Positions 1 through 5,964 of a stretch of 8,508 nucleotides of DNA are shown piece after piece. The translations under genes were made by a program, and so were the position numbers. Origin of the DNA: an uncultured Neisseria sp. (GTDB taxonomy: Bacteria > Pseudomonadota > Gammaproteobacteria > Burkholderiales > Neisseriaceae); the NCBI GenBank assembly GCA_937919795.1, contig CALFOA010000020.1:1-8508 (forward strand). The letters are read 5' to 3'. The notes under the pieces are model-generated. The model was not told where the DNA came from. It did no database searches and saw only the letters and a list, made by a program, of their open reading frames with translations. Every line of letters starts with the position of its first letter. Position 1 is the stretch's first letter.

Positions 1-16
1 GACGCTCTTCCGATCT
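1..16 (+). other. Illumina adapter remnant (not genomic)
   Basis: These 16 bases, GACGCTCTTCCGATCT, are identical to the 3' end of the Illumina TruSeq read-1 adapter as I know it. The tpx reading frame makes sense only from base 17 onward: the codon that should encode the peroxidatic cysteine has only its last base (C, position 17) from genomic DNA. The stretch is therefore an untrimmed library artefact, not bacterial sequence. Confidence 0.93.
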
Positions 17-332
17 CGCGGCATCTGTGCGCAAGTTTAACGAAAAAGCGGCATCTTTGGCCAACACCGCGGTATTGTGTGTTTCTCAGGATTTGCCGTT
101 TGCACAAAGTCGGTTCTGCGGCGCCGAAGGCATTGAAAACGTGGTGATGCTTTCCGCTTTCCGCAGCCCGTTTGCGCAAGATTACGGCGTGGCGTTGGTT
201 GGCGGGCCATTGGCCGGTTTAACTGCGCGTGCGGTAGTAGTGCTGAATGAAAACAATCAAGTAGTGTACAGCCAGTTGGTACCGGAAATTACCGAAGAGC
301 CGGATTACGAAGCGGTATTAGCGGCTTTGTAA
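17..332 (+). CDS. tpx: Thiol peroxidase, C-terminal part (5' truncated)
   Basis: This is the distal part of an atypical 2-Cys peroxiredoxin (Tpx) that reduces hydrogen and alkyl peroxides with thioredoxin as electron donor, probably in the periplasm or cytoplasm. The visible residues run A-A-S-V-R-K-F-N and then about 97 more to the stop at 330-332. The family is about 165 residues, so roughly the first 60 are missing. The block [14 protein letters not shown] matches E. coli Tpx almost exactly and contains the resolving cysteine (codon 117-119). The peroxidatic cysteine lies just before the A-A-S-V and is lost at the contig edge. [19 protein letters not shown] and ITEEPDYEA near the C terminus are also family-typical. 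The GTG at 27 is an internal valine codon, not a start. The truncation is caused by the contig end, not by decay. A perfect hairpin terminator follows. Confidence 0.95.
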
Positions 333-358
333 GCAGATTTGTAATCATTTTATCAGTG

Positions 359-390
359 AAAACGCATATTTTCGGGTATGCGTTTTGTTT
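359..390 (+). terminator. Intrinsic terminator of tpx
   Basis: A perfect 10-bp stem, AAAACGCATA (359-368) with TATGCGTTTT (377-386), encloses an 8-base loop and runs into a T-rich GTTTTG. It lies 27 bases after the tpx stop, which separates tpx from purC. Confidence 0.8.
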
Positions 391-431
391 TGCCTTCCGC
401 AATAAAATAGCCACGAAGACAAAGCAAAATT

Positions 432-440
432 TGTTAGAAT
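432..440 (+). promoter_or_regulatory. Probable extended -10 promoter of purC
   Basis: TGTTAGAAT matches the extended -10 pattern TGnTAnAAT. It sits 36 bases before the purC ATG and downstream of the tpx terminator, so purC needs its own promoter here. I see no good -35 box at the matching distance, which is tolerated for extended -10 promoters. Confidence 0.5.
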
Positions 441-476
441 AATCACTTTGGCAAACTACTGTATAAGAAGGTAATC

Positions 477-1343
477 ATGGCCGATATCAGCTTGAAAAAA
501 ATCTATTCCGGTAAAGTCCGCGATCTGTATGAAATCGACAGCCAACGCATGTTGATGGTGGCATCCGACCGTCTTTCCGCGTTCGATGTAATTCTGGACG
601 ATCCTGTGCCGGGAAAAGGCGAAATCCTCACCCAAATTTCAAATTTCTGGTTTGATAAATTGGCACATATTATGCCGAATCATTTTACCGGCGATACCGT
701 TTACGATGTATTGCCCGCAGCCGAAGCTGATTTGTTGGCTAAACGCGCGGTGGTGGCGAAGAAGCTGACGCCGGTAAAAGTAGAGGCGATTGTACGCGGC
801 TATCTGGCGGGCAGCGGCTGGAAAGATTATCAGAAAACCGGTGCGGTATGCGGTATCAGCTTGCCGTCCGGAATGCAGGAAGCACAGCAATTGCCCGAGG
901 TGATTTTTACCCCATCCACCAAAGCGGAAGTAGGCGATCATGACGAAAACATCAGTTATGAAGCCTGCGAGCAGATTATTGGCAAGGAATTGGCGGCTGA
1001 AGTGCGCGAGAAAGCCATCCGCTTATATAGCGAAGCGGCGGAATATGCGAAAACCCGCGGCATCATCATTTGCGATACCAAGTTTGAGTTCGGTATCGAT
1101 GAAAATGGTGTGCTGACGCTGATGGATGAAGTATTGACCCCGGATTCCAGCCGTTTCTGGCCGGCCGATCAATATCAAGTGGGTACCAATCCACCGTCGT
1201 TTGATAAACAGTTTATCCGGGATTGGTTGGAGCAAAGCGGTTGGAACAAACAGGCACCGGCGCCGCGCGTTCCGGCGGAAGTGATTGAAAAAACGGTGGA
1301 AAAATACCGGGAAGCTTTGCATTTACTCACTAATAAGGTGTAA
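477..1343 (+). CDS. purC: Phosphoribosylaminoimidazole-succinocarboxamide synthase (SAICAR synthetase)
   Basis: PurC condenses CAIR with aspartate using ATP to make SAICAR, a step of de novo purine synthesis, in the cytoplasm. The 288-residue product has all family hallmarks. These are the nucleotide-binding strand [11 protein letters not shown] (residues 8-18), SDRLSAFD (30-37), the first signature region [14 protein letters not shown] (102-115), [17 protein letters not shown] (144-160), the second signature [10 protein letters not shown] (197-206), and [14 protein letters not shown] (216-229). The length fits the longer bacterial/eukaryote-like form rather than the about 237-residue E. coli form. 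The start is supported by AAGAAGG (465-471) five bases before the ATG. The gene stands alone, bounded by the tpx terminator upstream and a strong hairpin downstream, so it is likely monocistronic. I see no purine riboswitch or clear PurR operator in the leader. Confidence 0.97.
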   Translation: MADISLKKIYSGKVRDLYEIDSQRMLMVASDRLSAFDVILDDPVPGKGEILTQISNFWFDKLAHIMPNHFTGDTVYDVLPAAEADLLAKRAVVAKKLTPVKVEAIVRGYLAGSGWKDYQKTGAVCGISLPSGMQEAQQLPEVIFTPSTKAEVGDHDENISYEACEQIIGKELAAEVREKAIRLYSEAAEYAKTRGIIICDTKFEFGIDENGVLTLMDEVLTPDSSRFWPADQYQVGTNPPSFDKQFIRDWLEQSGWNKQAPAPRVPAEVIEKTVEKYREALHLLTNKV

Positions 1344-1369
1344 GAGCGGCAACAGTATTTGATGTTTTA

Positions 1370-1410
1370 AAACCGGCCTGTGGAATATTTCCGCAGGCCG
1401 GTTTATTGTT
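1370..1410 (+). terminator. Intrinsic terminator of purC
   Basis: A 14-bp stem (1370-1383 with 1391-1404, one G-U pair, GC-rich core CCGGCCTG) with a 7-base loop is followed by TTTATTGTT. It lies 26 bases after the purC stop. The AAA/TTT flanks could also let it act weakly on the minus strand. Confidence 0.85.
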
Positions 1411-1419
1411 AGAGCCGAA

Positions 1420-1431
1420 TGCCTGTCTGAA
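1420..1431 (+). repeat. DNA uptake sequence, single copy
   Basis: TGCCTGTCTGAA, the TG-wadDUS dialect, preceded by A as in every other copy in this window. It is a single copy just past the purC terminator and is not part of a hairpin. DUS are bound by the minor pilin ComP during natural transformation of Neisseriaceae. Confidence 0.85.
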
Positions 1432-1454
1432 AACTTTTTAACACGCGAAATGCA

Positions 1455-1484
1455 GAGAAAAAAAGGTGTGGCTTTCGCCACACC
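1455..1484 (-). terminator. Intrinsic terminator of the DUF3149 gene
   Basis: Read on the minus strand, the perfect 8-bp stem GGTGTGGC / GCCACACC (1484-1477 with 1472-1465) closes on a GAAA tetraloop and is followed directly by eight T residues (complement of 1457-1464). This is an optimal Rho-independent terminator. It lies 39 bases beyond the stop of the small gene at 1524-1658 and confirms that this tiny gene is a real transcription unit. A short CA tract (about 1488-1497) lies between gene and terminator. Confidence 0.9.
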
Positions 1485-1523
1485 CAAACACACACACATC
1501 AAGAGGAAAATCAGTATTAATTA

Positions 1524-1658
1524 TTAACTAGTCGGGCCTTTGTCGGCTTGTTTTTTGACCCAAAAGAATAAGAATGCTGCAATAACAATCACCACGAAGA
1601 TTGTGACAAAGGAAAGGATGCCTACGGGTGATTTAAATAATTCGCCAATTAGTTCCAT
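1524..1658 (-). CDS. Small DUF3149-type membrane protein (44 aa)
   Basis: The minus strand encodes 44 residues: a short amphipathic start MELIGELFKSPVG, one hydrophobic helix of about 20 residues (ILSFVTIFVVIVIAAFLFFW, residues 14-33), and a basic end WVKKQADKGPTS. This layout, including the SPVG before the helix and WVKK after it, is that of the DUF3149 family of short inner-membrane proteins in Betaproteobacteria. The family function is unknown. A Shine-Dalgarno GGGAG (complement of 1665-1669) precedes the ATG by six bases, and the strong terminator at 1455-1484 ends the transcript. The protein is expected to span the inner membrane once, with its positive C terminus in the cytoplasm. The family assignment is from memory of its pattern. 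That the gene is real is well supported by the ribosome binding site and terminator. Confidence 0.85.
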   Translation of the reverse strand: MELIGELFKSPVGILSFVTIFVVIVIAAFLFFWVKKQADKGPTS

Positions 1659-1914
1659 GCGTTGCTCCCGGATTTTTTGTGGTAGCGGATAAACAATCGG
1701 CAAGGTTTTGATGACTAATGCCTAAAGTTATCCTGCTGAAATGGTTATACAATAGTTTGAGCGTATTCTATAAACAACCGATGAGATGGGCTTTGATGCA
1801 GGTCAACAGAGTATCAGTTCAGAAAAGAAGGGAAACATAAAAAATATCGCCTATTTGACGGTATTTGCATGTTTATAGCGAAAAAACTTTATTTCCGCCA
1901 CGGCGTTTATAGTT
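1659..1914. other. Intergenic region between the DUF3149 and reductase genes
   Basis: About 256 bases hold the upstream region of the DUF3149 gene and the 3' region of the reductase gene. On the minus strand I see AT-rich -10-like elements (for example TATAGAAT and TATAAC within the complement of 1746-1775), but none has a convincing -35 partner. A 40-codon open frame on the plus strand (1718-1840) has no good ribosome binding site or recognisable relatives and is not called as a gene. Confidence 0.5.
1839..1880 (-). terminator. Possible weak terminator of the reductase gene
   Basis: On the minus strand CGCTAT (1880-1875) can pair with ATAGGCG (1854-1848) through six base pairs with one bulged G and a 20-base loop. 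It is followed by ATATTTTTTATG with six T residues. It lies 35 bases past the stop at 1915. The stem is short and bulged, so this is a tentative call. Confidence 0.35.
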
Positions 1915-2925
1915 TCATGCTGGGGTAAACACATCAGAGAAAAAGTGTTCGGCGGCTAATTGATGGTGGGTAGAAAATAAATCATAAGCGCTCTCTATCA
2001 TAGCGGCAGATCCGCAGGCATAAACACAGATTTGTGTCATATCCGGATAATCGGCGGCAGCATGGGTTTGTACATAGCCGCGAGCACCACGCCAATTGTC
2101 ATCAGGGCGGGATAATACGGGGGTAAACGAAGCATGAGGTAAACGGCTTATCCATTCTTCGACTTCTGCAAAACGGTATAAGTCTTCTAAATGGCGCCCA
2201 CCCCAATAAAGATGAATGCGTTGAGAGGGATGTTTATCAATGAATTGCAGTAGTAGGCTTTGTACCGGCGCAAAACCGGTACCGGTTGCCAAAATAATCA
2301 GAGGAAGATTAGCATCGAGCGGAGCCGCCTTACCCAGTGGGCCGCGAATACGCAAGATACTTTTTTCGATGATTTGCGGATGGTCGCTGAACAGCATTTG
2401 GCTGAACAAGCCACCCGGATGGTGGCGGATATGTAATTCCAAGCGTTCGGGGTGATTGGGATGGCTTGCCAGTGAATAGCTGCGGGTAGCACCGCCTTTG
2501 AGCAGAATATCGATATATTGCCCGGCGTGAAAAGCAAAAGAGGCGGTTTTGGGTAAATCTAACGACACAATAGCGGTATCGGCCAGATATTCAATGTTGG
2601 CCACCCGTGAAGGCACGGTTTTTACCGGCAACGCATCGGCTCCTCCATATCCGGGCATCTCAACTTCTAAATCACTTTCAGCCATGCTACAGCACAATAA
2701 AATATAGCCGTTTTGCGCTTCTTGTTCGCTCAATGCCATTTCAAAATGTGGTTGCCATACGCCAGTTTTACCTTTTAACAAACGGGCTTTGCATTGCCCA
2801 CAAATGCCGCTTTGGCAGGAATGAGGCAGGTTCAAGCCTTGTTGTTTGGCAGCGGCTAAAATCGATTCACCGTCTACTGCAGTGAAGGACTCTTGTTGAG
2901 AAACTAAGGTAACGGTATGAGGCAT
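1915..2925 (-). CDS. 2Fe-2S ferredoxin / FAD / NAD(P) oxidoreductase
   Basis: This 336-residue cytoplasmic flavoprotein joins a plant-type ferredoxin domain to a ferredoxin-NADP-reductase module, so it should carry electrons from NAD(P)H via FAD to a 2Fe-2S cluster. Ferredoxin domain, residues 1-90: cluster ligands C37, C42, C45 (C-x4-C-x2-C) and C78. FAD domain, about 100-200: the flavin motif RSYSLAS at 148-154. NAD(P) domain, about 205-336: GTGFAP at 215-220 and YACGS near the end. Close relatives are often labelled CDP-6-deoxy-delta-3,4-glucoseen reductase, but no deoxysugar genes are present, so that name is doubtful here; the true partner is unknown. I chose the ATG at 2925 because an upstream in-frame TTG (2973) would put the perfect -10 box TATAAT inside the coding region. 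No clear Shine-Dalgarno precedes the ATG. The gene is divergent from the lipoprotein gene. Confidence 0.9.
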   Translation of the reverse strand: MPHTVTLVSQQESFTAVDGESILAAAKQQGLNLPHSCQSGICGQCKARLLKGKTGVWQPHFEMALSEQEAQNGYILLCCSMAESDLEVEMPGYGGADALPVKTVPSRVANIEYLADTAIVSLDLPKTASFAFHAGQYIDILLKGGATRSYSLASHPNHPERLELHIRHHPGGLFSQMLFSDHPQIIEKSILRIRGPLGKAAPLDANLPLIILATGTGFAPVQSLLLQFIDKHPSQRIHLYWGGRHLEDLYRFAEVEEWISRLPHASFTPVLSRPDDNWRGARGYVQTHAAADYPDMTQICVYACGSAAMIESAYDLFSTHHQLAAEHFFSDVFTPA

Positions 2926-2956
2926 GGAGCAGAGTAGTGATACGGAAGAAAAGCTT

Positions 2957-2962
2957 ATTATA
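2957..2962 (-). promoter_or_regulatory. -10 box of the reductase gene
   Basis: The minus strand reads TATAAT, a perfect sigma-70 -10 hexamer, 31 bases upstream of the chosen ATG. Transcription would start near 2950, leaving a leader of about 25 bases. The expected -35 position is AT-rich with no match to TTGACA. The site rules out the longer TTG-initiated reading frame. Confidence 0.6.
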
Positions 2963-3000
2963 ACGAATTTCAAACTAGAATTTTATTTCAGCTAAATTAA

Positions 3001-3009
3001 TGGTAAGAT
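3001..3009 (+). promoter_or_regulatory. Possible extended -10 promoter of the lipoprotein gene
   Basis: TGGTAAGAT resembles an extended -10 element (TGnTAnnAT) in the divergent intergenic region, 67 bases before the lipoprotein ATG. TTGCAG (3027-3032) with TTTAAA (3050-3055) at 17-base spacing is an alternative. Neither is strong. Confidence 0.3.
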
Positions 3010-3076
3010 GCGTTCTTAACAAAATTTTGCAGTAAACCGGTGTGTTTGATTTAAAGTTAAATTGGGAGCGATATTC

Positions 3077-4486
3077 ATGAAAAAAACCTTATTGGCAGCT
3101 TTGGTTGCGGCTGTTGGTTTGAGTGCGTGTAGCAGCTTGGACGGTAAAAGCCCGAGCGAAATGGTGAAGATTTCTACTGAACGCAGTCTAACTAAAGACT
3201 ACAGTTACAATTTCGACGGAGAAGTGCGCGCATTTTTGAGCGATAAAGATAAAGGCGTAGCACCTAAAGTTGAGGCTGAGGTAGCGGCTACCGAGAATAA
3301 ATCATCTGAATCCTTAGCAGCTGAAGCTGCTTCTGCTGCCGAGACTGCTGCGGTAGAAGCAGAAAAAGCAATAGAAGCGTCTAAAACTGCTGTTGAGCAT
3401 GAAGAAGAACAATCTGAATCTGAATATGTCGAGCACGATTACGAAATGGAAAAAACGGATTGGGGCAAGGAGATTACCGATGGTTTGCAGAAGTATCCTG
3501 GGGTAGAGCGTTATTTGCACGAGAGCCGTTTGAAATTTAATGGTGCGGTGGACTTGCGCGCGAAAAAAATCGAAATCGTTCCGGAATTACAAATCAAAGC
3601 GCGCAATGAGTTCAGCAGCGTTAAGATGCCGATTTTATTGGACGGCAATGATATGAGTGTTTCCGTGGATACACCGTCTTCCATTCCGATGGTATTGAAC
3701 TTCCTGATCAAAGATCCGGCGATGCGGACGCGGATGGTAAATCAGTCTTTCCGTTTCAATTGGGCAGATGTAGAAAATAAAGAAATTCCGCTCAAAAGTA
3801 CATTGAAAGCGGTGGTAAAGAGTGCTTATACCGCCTATAACAGTCTCCCGGCCGATCAGTTCCGTTTGGATGAAATAGATGAATTTGGTAAGCGGGTTGG
3901 TGCACGCTATCATATTCGCATTATCTTGACAGATAAAAACCTCGACACTTACTACCAAGCCTTTTTCAACGGCTTCAATGAAGAGCTAACACGTTTGGAG
4001 ATTGCGGGACGCGATGAAGGCTCAACCCGTGAGGGATATGATAAGGTACGCAGTGCTTTTGAAGATATGAAAGGCAGCGCATCCTTTGCCGCTGCGCAAA
4101 CCAATGAATGGTTGGGTGCGCCGATGGTTGAAAGTTTGTACTTAGACCGCAAAGGCCGTATGGTTGGTAGACGCAGTTACGTACAAATGAACGGTACGGA
4201 GAAAGCCTTCAATATTGATATGAGCTTGGCCATGAGCCGTTTCGGTAATCCGGTGTTTACTTATCAGCCGAAAGCTTCAGAATCGGTTAGCCTTAAAGAA
4301 TTGATTGAAGCGTTTAAAGCGCAGAATAGTGAGAGTGATGAAGCATCAGAGCAAGCAAGTGAAGATTATGACTATGCTGCCGAAGCAGCGGCTGCCACTG
4401 CTGAGCCTGCACGCAAAGTAGTGAAGAAAAAAGCGGTTAAGAAGAAAGCAGCAAAAAAGCGGAGCCGTAGTCAACATCGCCGTTAA
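3077..4486 (+). CDS. Putative outer-membrane lipoprotein, acidic insert and basic tail
   Basis: I do not recognise the family. The start is the ATG at 3077, with GGGAG (3064-3068) eight bases upstream; an in-frame TTG at 3062 would cover that site. The 469-residue product begins with a lipoprotein signal peptide, MKKTLLAALVAAVGLSAC, lipobox L15-S-A-C18. Serine at +2 suggests outer-membrane sorting. Residues 61-126 are low-complexity, rich in Ala, Glu and Ser and strongly acidic, probably disordered or helical. Residues about 127-410 form a globular region with long beta-like and alpha stretches (for example NGAVDLRAKKIEIVPELQI and LDTYYQAFFNGFNEELTRLE), with no motif I can name. Residues 417-445 are again Ala/Glu-rich. 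The last 28 residues are a basic tail, KKKAVKKKAAKKRSRSQHRR at the end, 14 of 28 being Lys or Arg, like histone-H1-type tails. A DUS-pair terminator follows. Confidence 0.85.
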   Translation: MKKTLLAALVAAVGLSACSSLDGKSPSEMVKISTERSLTKDYSYNFDGEVRAFLSDKDKGVAPKVEAEVAATENKSSESLAAEAASAAETAAVEAEKAIEASKTAVEHEEEQSESEYVEHDYEMEKTDWGKEITDGLQKYPGVERYLHESRLKFNGAVDLRAKKIEIVPELQIKARNEFSSVKMPILLDGNDMSVSVDTPSSIPMVLNFLIKDPAMRTRMVNQSFRFNWADVENKEIPLKSTLKAVVKSAYTAYNSLPADQFRLDEIDEFGKRVGARYHIRIILTDKNLDTYYQAFFNGFNEELTRLEIAGRDEGSTREGYDKVRSAFEDMKGSASFAAAQTNEWLGAPMVESLYLDRKGRMVGRRSYVQMNGTEKAFNIDMSLAMSRFGNPVFTYQPKASESVSLKELIEAFKAQNSESDEASEQASEDYDYAAEAAAATAEPARKVVKKKAVKKKAAKKRSRSQHRR

Positions 4487-4501
4487 TTGGTAATGGTGAA
4501 C

Positions 4502-4552
4502 AATGCCTGTCTGAAAAATCGGGAGACCGTTATTTTTCAGACAGGCATTTTC
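4502..4552 (+). terminator. DUS inverted-pair terminator of the lipoprotein gene
   Basis: Two uptake sequences face each other (plus copy 4504-4515, minus copy 4536-4547) and make a perfect 18-bp stem (4502-4519 with 4532-4549) with a 12-base loop, followed by TTTTCC. It lies 15 bases after the lipoprotein stop. Paired DUS acting as terminators are well known in Neisseria. Confidence 0.88.
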
Positions 4553-4616
4553 CATACATAAGTGTATGTTTGCTGCATCACTCCTAGCGAAAATCGGTAA
4601 ATTTTATGAAAAAAGC

Positions 4617-4644
4617 TTGGATTGTCACGGATATGGCTTAATAT
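4617..4644 (+). promoter_or_regulatory. Possible promoter of the small secreted protein gene
   Basis: TTGGAT (4617-4622) and TAATAT (4639-4644) stand 16 bases apart upstream of the gene at 4695. The upstream terminator means that gene needs its own promoter. In the leader, AGTACA (4655-4660) and TGTACT (4666-4671) could form a 6-bp hairpin with a 5-base loop, of unknown meaning. Confidence 0.4.
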
Positions 4645-4694
4645 AGGAGCCGTAAGTACAGCTTTTGTACTGCATCCAGATAAGGAATATAACC

Positions 4695-4982
4695 ATGAAT
4701 AAACGCACCACCACTGCTTTGCTGACCATGTTGGTTTTGGCTGCCAGCGCAGGCGTTCAAGCTAAAGAGAAAAAAATCAACATCAAGGAAAACAGCTCTG
4801 GCTTGCCGGCTGCTTTGTCAGACAGCATTGCACAAACTTCAGTTTCAATGGGGGTGAAAGAGCCGATTAGCATTAGCCGTAGCGGTGATAGCGCCGTGGT
4901 TTCCGGTTCTACCGGTACAGTGTGCCGTATCAAATTATCATCAGGCGACAACCCCAATATTATGGGTATTTCTTGTAAATAA
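4695..4982 (+). CDS. Small secreted protein of unknown function (95 aa)
   Basis: The ATG at 4695 has AAGGA (4682-4686) eight bases upstream; the in-frame ATG at 4665 has no such site and would spoil the signal peptide. The product starts with a Sec signal peptide, MNKRTTTALLTMLVLAASAGVQA, cut after A23. The mature protein has about 72 residues: a lysine-rich start KEKKINIKEN, then a Ser/Gly-rich part with alternating hydrophobic residues (PISISRSGDSAVVSGSTG, VCRIKLSSG, NIMGISC) that suggests a small beta sheet. The only two cysteines, C77 and C94, could form a periplasmic disulfide closing the C-terminal strands. I do not recognise a family. The gene is monocistronic, between two DUS-pair terminators, and so is transcribed independently of the lipoprotein gene before it. 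Confidence 0.8.
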   Translation: MNKRTTTALLTMLVLAASAGVQAKEKKINIKENSSGLPAALSDSIAQTSVSMGVKEPISISRSGDSAVVSGSTGTVCRIKLSSGDNPNIMGISCK

Positions 4983-4995
4983 GCCTGCAAAATAG

Positions 4996-5040
4996 AAAAT
5001 GCCTGTCTGAAAACGAGAGTTTTCAGACAGGCATTTTGTT
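4996..5040. terminator. Bidirectional DUS inverted-pair terminator
   Basis: Uptake sequences at 5000-5011 (plus) and 5022-5033 (minus) form a perfect 19-bp stem (4996-5014 with 5019-5037) closed by a GAGA tetraloop of the GNRA type. It lies 13 bases after the stop at 4982 and 17 bases beyond the stop of the convergent gene at 5055. With A-rich bases on the left and T-rich bases on the right it can end transcripts from both sides. Confidence 0.92.
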
Positions 5041-5054
5041 TGGCTTATATTGAA

Positions 5055-5861
5055 TCAATGCGCTTGATGGCCGATTTGGAAAGTGAGTGTACTGTAGCTG
5101 GAAAGTTTTTGGCAGATTTTTTGGTCGGCATAGTCTACCTTATGCTCGACATTGGCTTTCCAGAAGCCTTGGCGTAGCGGAATAATCTCTACCGTACCAT
5201 CATCGCCGGTTTTATCATAAAACGCTTGCGCTTCCACTTTATGCGTTTTGCTGCGGTCGCTGGTATCAAAGCCGTCGAAAGTGGCGGTGAGCACCGTATT
5301 AGGTAGCGGTTCGCCGTTAAACAATACTTTTACTTTAAAACGCTCGCCAACATGAATATTGGCGGGGTTATCCATTGGCACGATTTCCAAACCGTGGCCG
5401 ATCGGGCGGGTAACTACTTTGGTATCGGCACTGTCATGGCCGACATTGACCACATTTTTGCCGTACATGCGGGTTTGTTCGCAATACTCAGCATCCGGCA
5501 TCGCTTTCATATCCGTCTGTTTCCAGCCTTCTTTGTTTTTCGACCAGAAAGTCGGTTGATATTCGGCGGCCACCAGATAGCTGCCGTCTTTAACCGGTTT
5601 TTTGCTTTCGTATTGATAATTGTATTGGCCTTTTTGTTGCAAATCTTCTTTGCCACGTTCTGTAATCAGCTGCATAGGCTTGCGGAAAATGTGCAAACGG
5701 TCTTTCGCAATCGGTTCTAATTCAGGAAATTCACCATAACCCAATTCTGCTTTCAAAACTTCTCCTCCGTGAGTGTGGTTGCTGGTTACCCAAACGCGAT
5801 GGGCATGGGCGGCGGAAGTACTGAGGATTAAACCGACTAAGAACAGCTGTTTTACTTTCAT
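5055..5861 (-). CDS. Periplasmic DUF4198 protein, probable Zur-regulated metal-uptake component
   Basis: This 268-residue protein has a Sec signal peptide, MKVKQLFLVGLILSTSAAHA, cut after A20, so the mature chain starts with histidine: HRVWVTSNHTHGG. The body matches the DUF4198 / NikM-like family (COG5266), seen in RPIGHGLEIVPMDNPANIHVGERF (about 152-175), VLFNGEPLPNTVLTATFDG (about 179-197) and TGDDGTVEIIPLRQGFW (about 218-234). These are beta-sandwich domains linked to nickel, cobalt or zinc handling. H21, H29 and H31 are candidate metal ligands, and C127 and C250 could make a disulfide. TAAGGA lies ten bases before the ATG. An exact Zur operator overlaps the promoter (5898-5912), so the gene should be switched on when zinc is scarce. 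I infer a role as periplasmic zinc binder or carrier. The metal itself is not proven by sequence. Confidence 0.88.
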   Translation of the reverse strand: MKVKQLFLVGLILSTSAAHAHRVWVTSNHTHGGEVLKAELGYGEFPELEPIAKDRLHIFRKPMQLITERGKEDLQQKGQYNYQYESKKPVKDGSYLVAAEYQPTFWSKNKEGWKQTDMKAMPDAEYCEQTRMYGKNVVNVGHDSADTKVVTRPIGHGLEIVPMDNPANIHVGERFKVKVLFNGEPLPNTVLTATFDGFDTSDRSKTHKVEAQAFYDKTGDDGTVEIIPLRQGFWKANVEHKVDYADQKICQKLSSYSTLTFQIGHQAH

Positions 5862-5897
5862 GAATGAAAATTCCTTAGGTGAGGAGATAAATGAAAG

Positions 5898-5912
5898 TGT
5901 TATGTTATAACA
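5898..5912 (-). promoter_or_regulatory. Zur operator overlapping an extended -10 promoter
   Basis: TGTTATGTTATAACA fits at every position the meningococcal Zur operator consensus I recall, TGTTATDNHATAACA. It is an inverted repeat TGTTAT-n3-ATAACA. On the minus strand the same bases contain TGTTATAAC (5912-5904), an extended -10 element, 42 bases upstream of the DUF4198 start codon. Zinc-loaded Zur bound here would block RNA polymerase directly. Confidence 0.85.
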
Positions 5913-5964
5913 AAATTTAATAAAAATAAATAAGGAGAGGGAAAGGAAAAAAGTTTATTCCAAA

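Noticed and set aside
27..332. GTG at 27 as a start codon for a short tpx
   Set aside because: The conserved residues A-A-S just upstream are in frame from base 18, and the GTG is the conserved Val of SVRKFN.
1488..1497. CA dinucleotide tract as a phase-variation repeat
   Set aside because: It is only about four to five units, lies between a stop codon and its terminator, and so cannot shift a reading frame.
1718..1840. Plus-strand 40-codon open frame (starting MPKVILLKWL)
   Set aside because: AAGG lies too far upstream (12 bases) and fits better to a four-codon frame at 1711. There is no recognisable product, and its ending is not followed by a plus-strand terminator. It is likely chance.
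1915..2925. Assignment of the reductase to dideoxysugar synthesis (AscD/RfbI)
   Set aside because: Only the shared domain layout supports the name; no CDP-sugar genes occur nearby, so a general electron-transfer call is safer.
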